NCBI GenBank assembly: GCA_964392325.1
Contig: CAYMPJ010000007.1
Span: forward strand, 1 to 64,000
DNA length: 64,000 nucleotides
Source of the DNA: CALLPQ01 sp964392325
GTDB taxonomy: Bacteria > Pseudomonadota > Alphaproteobacteria > Caulobacterales > Parvularculaceae
Reading direction: 5' to 3'
Shown here piece by piece: positions 62,643-64,000 of the stretch (its first letter is position 1; each line of letters begins with the position of its first letter). The notes below the pieces were generated by a model that saw only the letters and a program-made list of their open reading frames with translations, did not search any database and was not told the DNA's origin. Position numbers and translations under genes: made by a program.

Positions 62643-63050
62643 ATGGCAAGACGGTATGTAGCTTCTCAAGCAGCTGATGAAGAAGACGTTAACGTAACGC
62701 CTCTTTTAGATGTTGTGTTCATCATGTTGATTTTCTTCATCGTGACTTCAACCTTTGTGAAAGAGCCGGGCATAGATCCCGAGCGGCCCTTGGCACAAAC
62801 TGCCGATCAACAACGCTTCGGAACGATTTTGGTTGCGATTGATGCAGATGATAATATCTGGCTCAACCGCGAAGAGGTCGAACTTGCTGGTATCAAGCCT
62901 TATGTCGAGAGTACACGCCGTGAAAATCCAAGGGCAACAGCGGTTGTTCAAGCGGATGTCGGGGCGAAATCAAAAACATTGATTGAGGTTGTCAATCAAA
63001 TACGCGATGCCGGTATGGATACGATCGCTATATCAACTGAAGATGCGTAA
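62643..63050 (+). CDS. exbD: ExbD-like protein, second copy
   Basis: The protein of 135 residues shares VTPLLDVVFIMLIFFIVTS with the first copy, including the proton-carrying aspartate, but its periplasmic part differs (RPLAQTADQQRFG, IWLNREEVELAGI). Having two ExbD proteins suggests a mixed ExbD dimer in the motor. GGA sits upstream of the ATG. Confidence 0.94.
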   Translation: MARRYVASQAADEEDVNVTPLLDVVFIMLIFFIVTSTFVKEPGIDPERPLAQTADQQRFGTILVAIDADDNIWLNREEVELAGIKPYVESTRRENPRATAVVQADVGAKSKTLIEVVNQIRDAGMDTIAISTEDA

Positions 63051-63094
63051 CTTAATTCAATGAATTTATCGTCAATAATGACGGGAGACGACTT

Positions 63095-63694
63095 ATGGGT
63101 TCTTTAATCAGAGTTATAATGGGTGTGCCAGGCGCCATGTTAGTGACTGTAGCGCTTTTTTTAACAATGTACTCTTTGATCAATAAATCTGTCGAGCTTG
63201 AAGAGCAAAGAGATATCATCAAAATTGATATCAATGCTAAAGTGCCTGACGTTGATGTTGTTGCCGATTTATCCGATCTTGAGCGCCCCGAGCTTGATAC
63301 GCCGCCGCCGCCGCCGCCAGCAACGGTTGACCCAACCAACCGTCCGTCGATTGATGGCGTACGCGCGGAACAACCAAAAATCGAGGTTGAGCTGGAAATC
63401 GGTAGTGGTTTTAATCCGGACCGGGATGCACAGCCATTGGTCCGTATACCCCCTCAATATCCTGATCGTTGTCAATCACGTGCTAAAAATGTTGAATATG
63501 TGATTCTGGAATTTGATGTGGACCCACAAGGACAGCCGCAAAATATCAATGTTTCGGAATCTACATCGAGTTGCTTTAACCGTGCGGCGACGCGATCCGT
63601 TCAAAAGTGGAAATATCAACCTAAAATTGTTGATAATAGTCCCGAATGGCGTCGCGGCGTTGTAACACGTGTGACCTTTCAATTGGCTGACTAA
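63095..63694 (+). CDS. tonB: TonB-family energy transducer
   Basis: TonB couples the motor to outer-membrane receptors. The protein of 199 residues has an N-terminal helix (AMLVTVALFLTMYSLI), a short proline-rich part (PPPPPP) and a C-terminal TonB domain with RIPPQYPDRCQSR, VILEFDVDPQGQPQNI and AATRSVQKWKYQP. The rigid spacer is shorter than in E. coli TonB (239 residues), as in TonB2 proteins. Confidence 0.94.
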   Translation: MGSLIRVIMGVPGAMLVTVALFLTMYSLINKSVELEEQRDIIKIDINAKVPDVDVVADLSDLERPELDTPPPPPPATVDPTNRPSIDGVRAEQPKIEVELEIGSGFNPDRDAQPLVRIPPQYPDRCQSRAKNVEYVILEFDVDPQGQPQNINVSESTSSCFNRAATRSVQKWKYQPKIVDNSPEWRRGVVTRVTFQLAD

Positions 63695-63754
63695 TAATTT
63701 TAATTGGCTCTTGACCGAGCTTCAAATGAAACTGGAAAAAACCGGGCTAGGAAT

Positions 63755-64000
63755 ATGATTAATCGTTTAGAAAATTCCACGCTTAAAATGATATCACTCT
63801 TTATTATGGTGATCTCGTTGTTTGCTAATCTACCCTCATCTTATGCGCAAGATGATGAGCCGCGCCGTTCAACGGCCCCATCTCTAAGTTCGACGGTGGC
63901 TGTTGCAGTACAGGAGGCTCTTAATTTTTCACAAGAAGATCCTCCCCGTACAGACGCTGCTATTAATCGTCTGAATAAGCTTATTTCTGATCGTGGTGAT
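63755..64000 (+). CDS. Secreted protein, 3' end outside the window (probable TPR protein)
   Basis: The ATG at 63755 has AGGAAT upstream. A signal peptide ends near SSYAQ (about residue 32), and an acidic, Ser/Ala-rich mature part follows; the frame is open to the last base. In TonB2/TtpC operons the gene after tonB usually encodes a TPR-repeat periplasmic protein, which is the likely identity. The start of helical repeat-like sequence (AINRLNKLISDRGD) fits this. Confidence 0.7.
   Translation, partial: MINRLENSTLKMISLFIMVISLFANLPSSYAQDDEPRRSTAPSLSSTVAVAVQEALNFSQEDPPRTDAAINRLNKLISDRGD

Overview
The window looks like chromosomal DNA of an alphaproteobacterium, probably marine and aerobic; I cannot name the genus. 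The evidence is a C4-type 5-aminolevulinate synthase (hemA), a petABC cytochrome bc1 operon beside trmL, the dusB-ntrYX-trkAH-hfq-hflX block, a short prolyl-tRNA synthetase, an LdtR-type MarR regulator and a TTAA-N7-TTAA site matching the CtrA consensus. There is one 100-N assembly gap at 13710-13809. I see no insertion sequence, prophage, CRISPR array or rRNA.

Layout: 1-5900 holds the end of a histidine phosphatase, an orphan membrane protein, a nitroreductase, a cytochrome b561/YceI pair, an amino-acid permease and a small secreted protein. 6270-14370 holds proS, a lipoprotein metalloprotease, hemF, two orphan proteins (one cut by the gap and flanked by two copies of a palindromic repeat) and trmL. 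14690-21000 holds petABC, a cyclophilin lipoprotein, hisS and a class IV aminotransferase. 21000-29900 is a tetrapyrrole/carotenoid region: hemB, ldtR, hemA, crtY, crtI, crtB, an isoaspartyl peptidase and a membrane desaturase. 30150-37720 holds a rhodanese, a methyltransferase, a TSUP exporter and a propionate (methylcitrate) cluster prpD-prpB-SMR-ABM-prpC-enoyl-CoA hydratase. 37850-46130 holds a CPA1 antiporter, an unusual histidine kinase paired with a HerA-like ATPase, lipA, a GNAT gene broken by one stop codon, rluA and dusB. 46280-55424 is ntrY-ntrX-trkA-trkH-hfq-hflX without ntrBC. After ppa, an amidohydrolase lipoprotein and tRNA-Gln, the window ends in a TonB2/TtpC-like energy-transduction operon (DUF3450, long ExbB, ExbB, two ExbD, TonB, start of a further secreted protein) preceded by a candidate small RNA.

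How the genes fit together: hemA, hemB and hemF supply heme for the bc1 complex and cytochrome b561. The hemA-crtYIB run puts tetrapyrrole entry next to beta-carotene synthesis. The prp genes convert propionyl-CoA through methylcitrate to pyruvate and succinate. NtrYX and TrkAH link envelope or redox sensing and potassium uptake to the Hfq/HflX post-transcriptional factors. The TonB operon would energise outer-membrane uptake.

The most interesting items for follow-up are the histidine kinase/HerA ATPase pair, in which the kinase lacks both N-box asparagines; the candidate small RNA with a palindrome over its -10 box at 58765-58903; the near-palindromic operator inside the likely prp promoter; and the orphan gene with its two flanking repeats at the assembly gap. 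All functional statements rest on reading motifs by eye; no database search was run.
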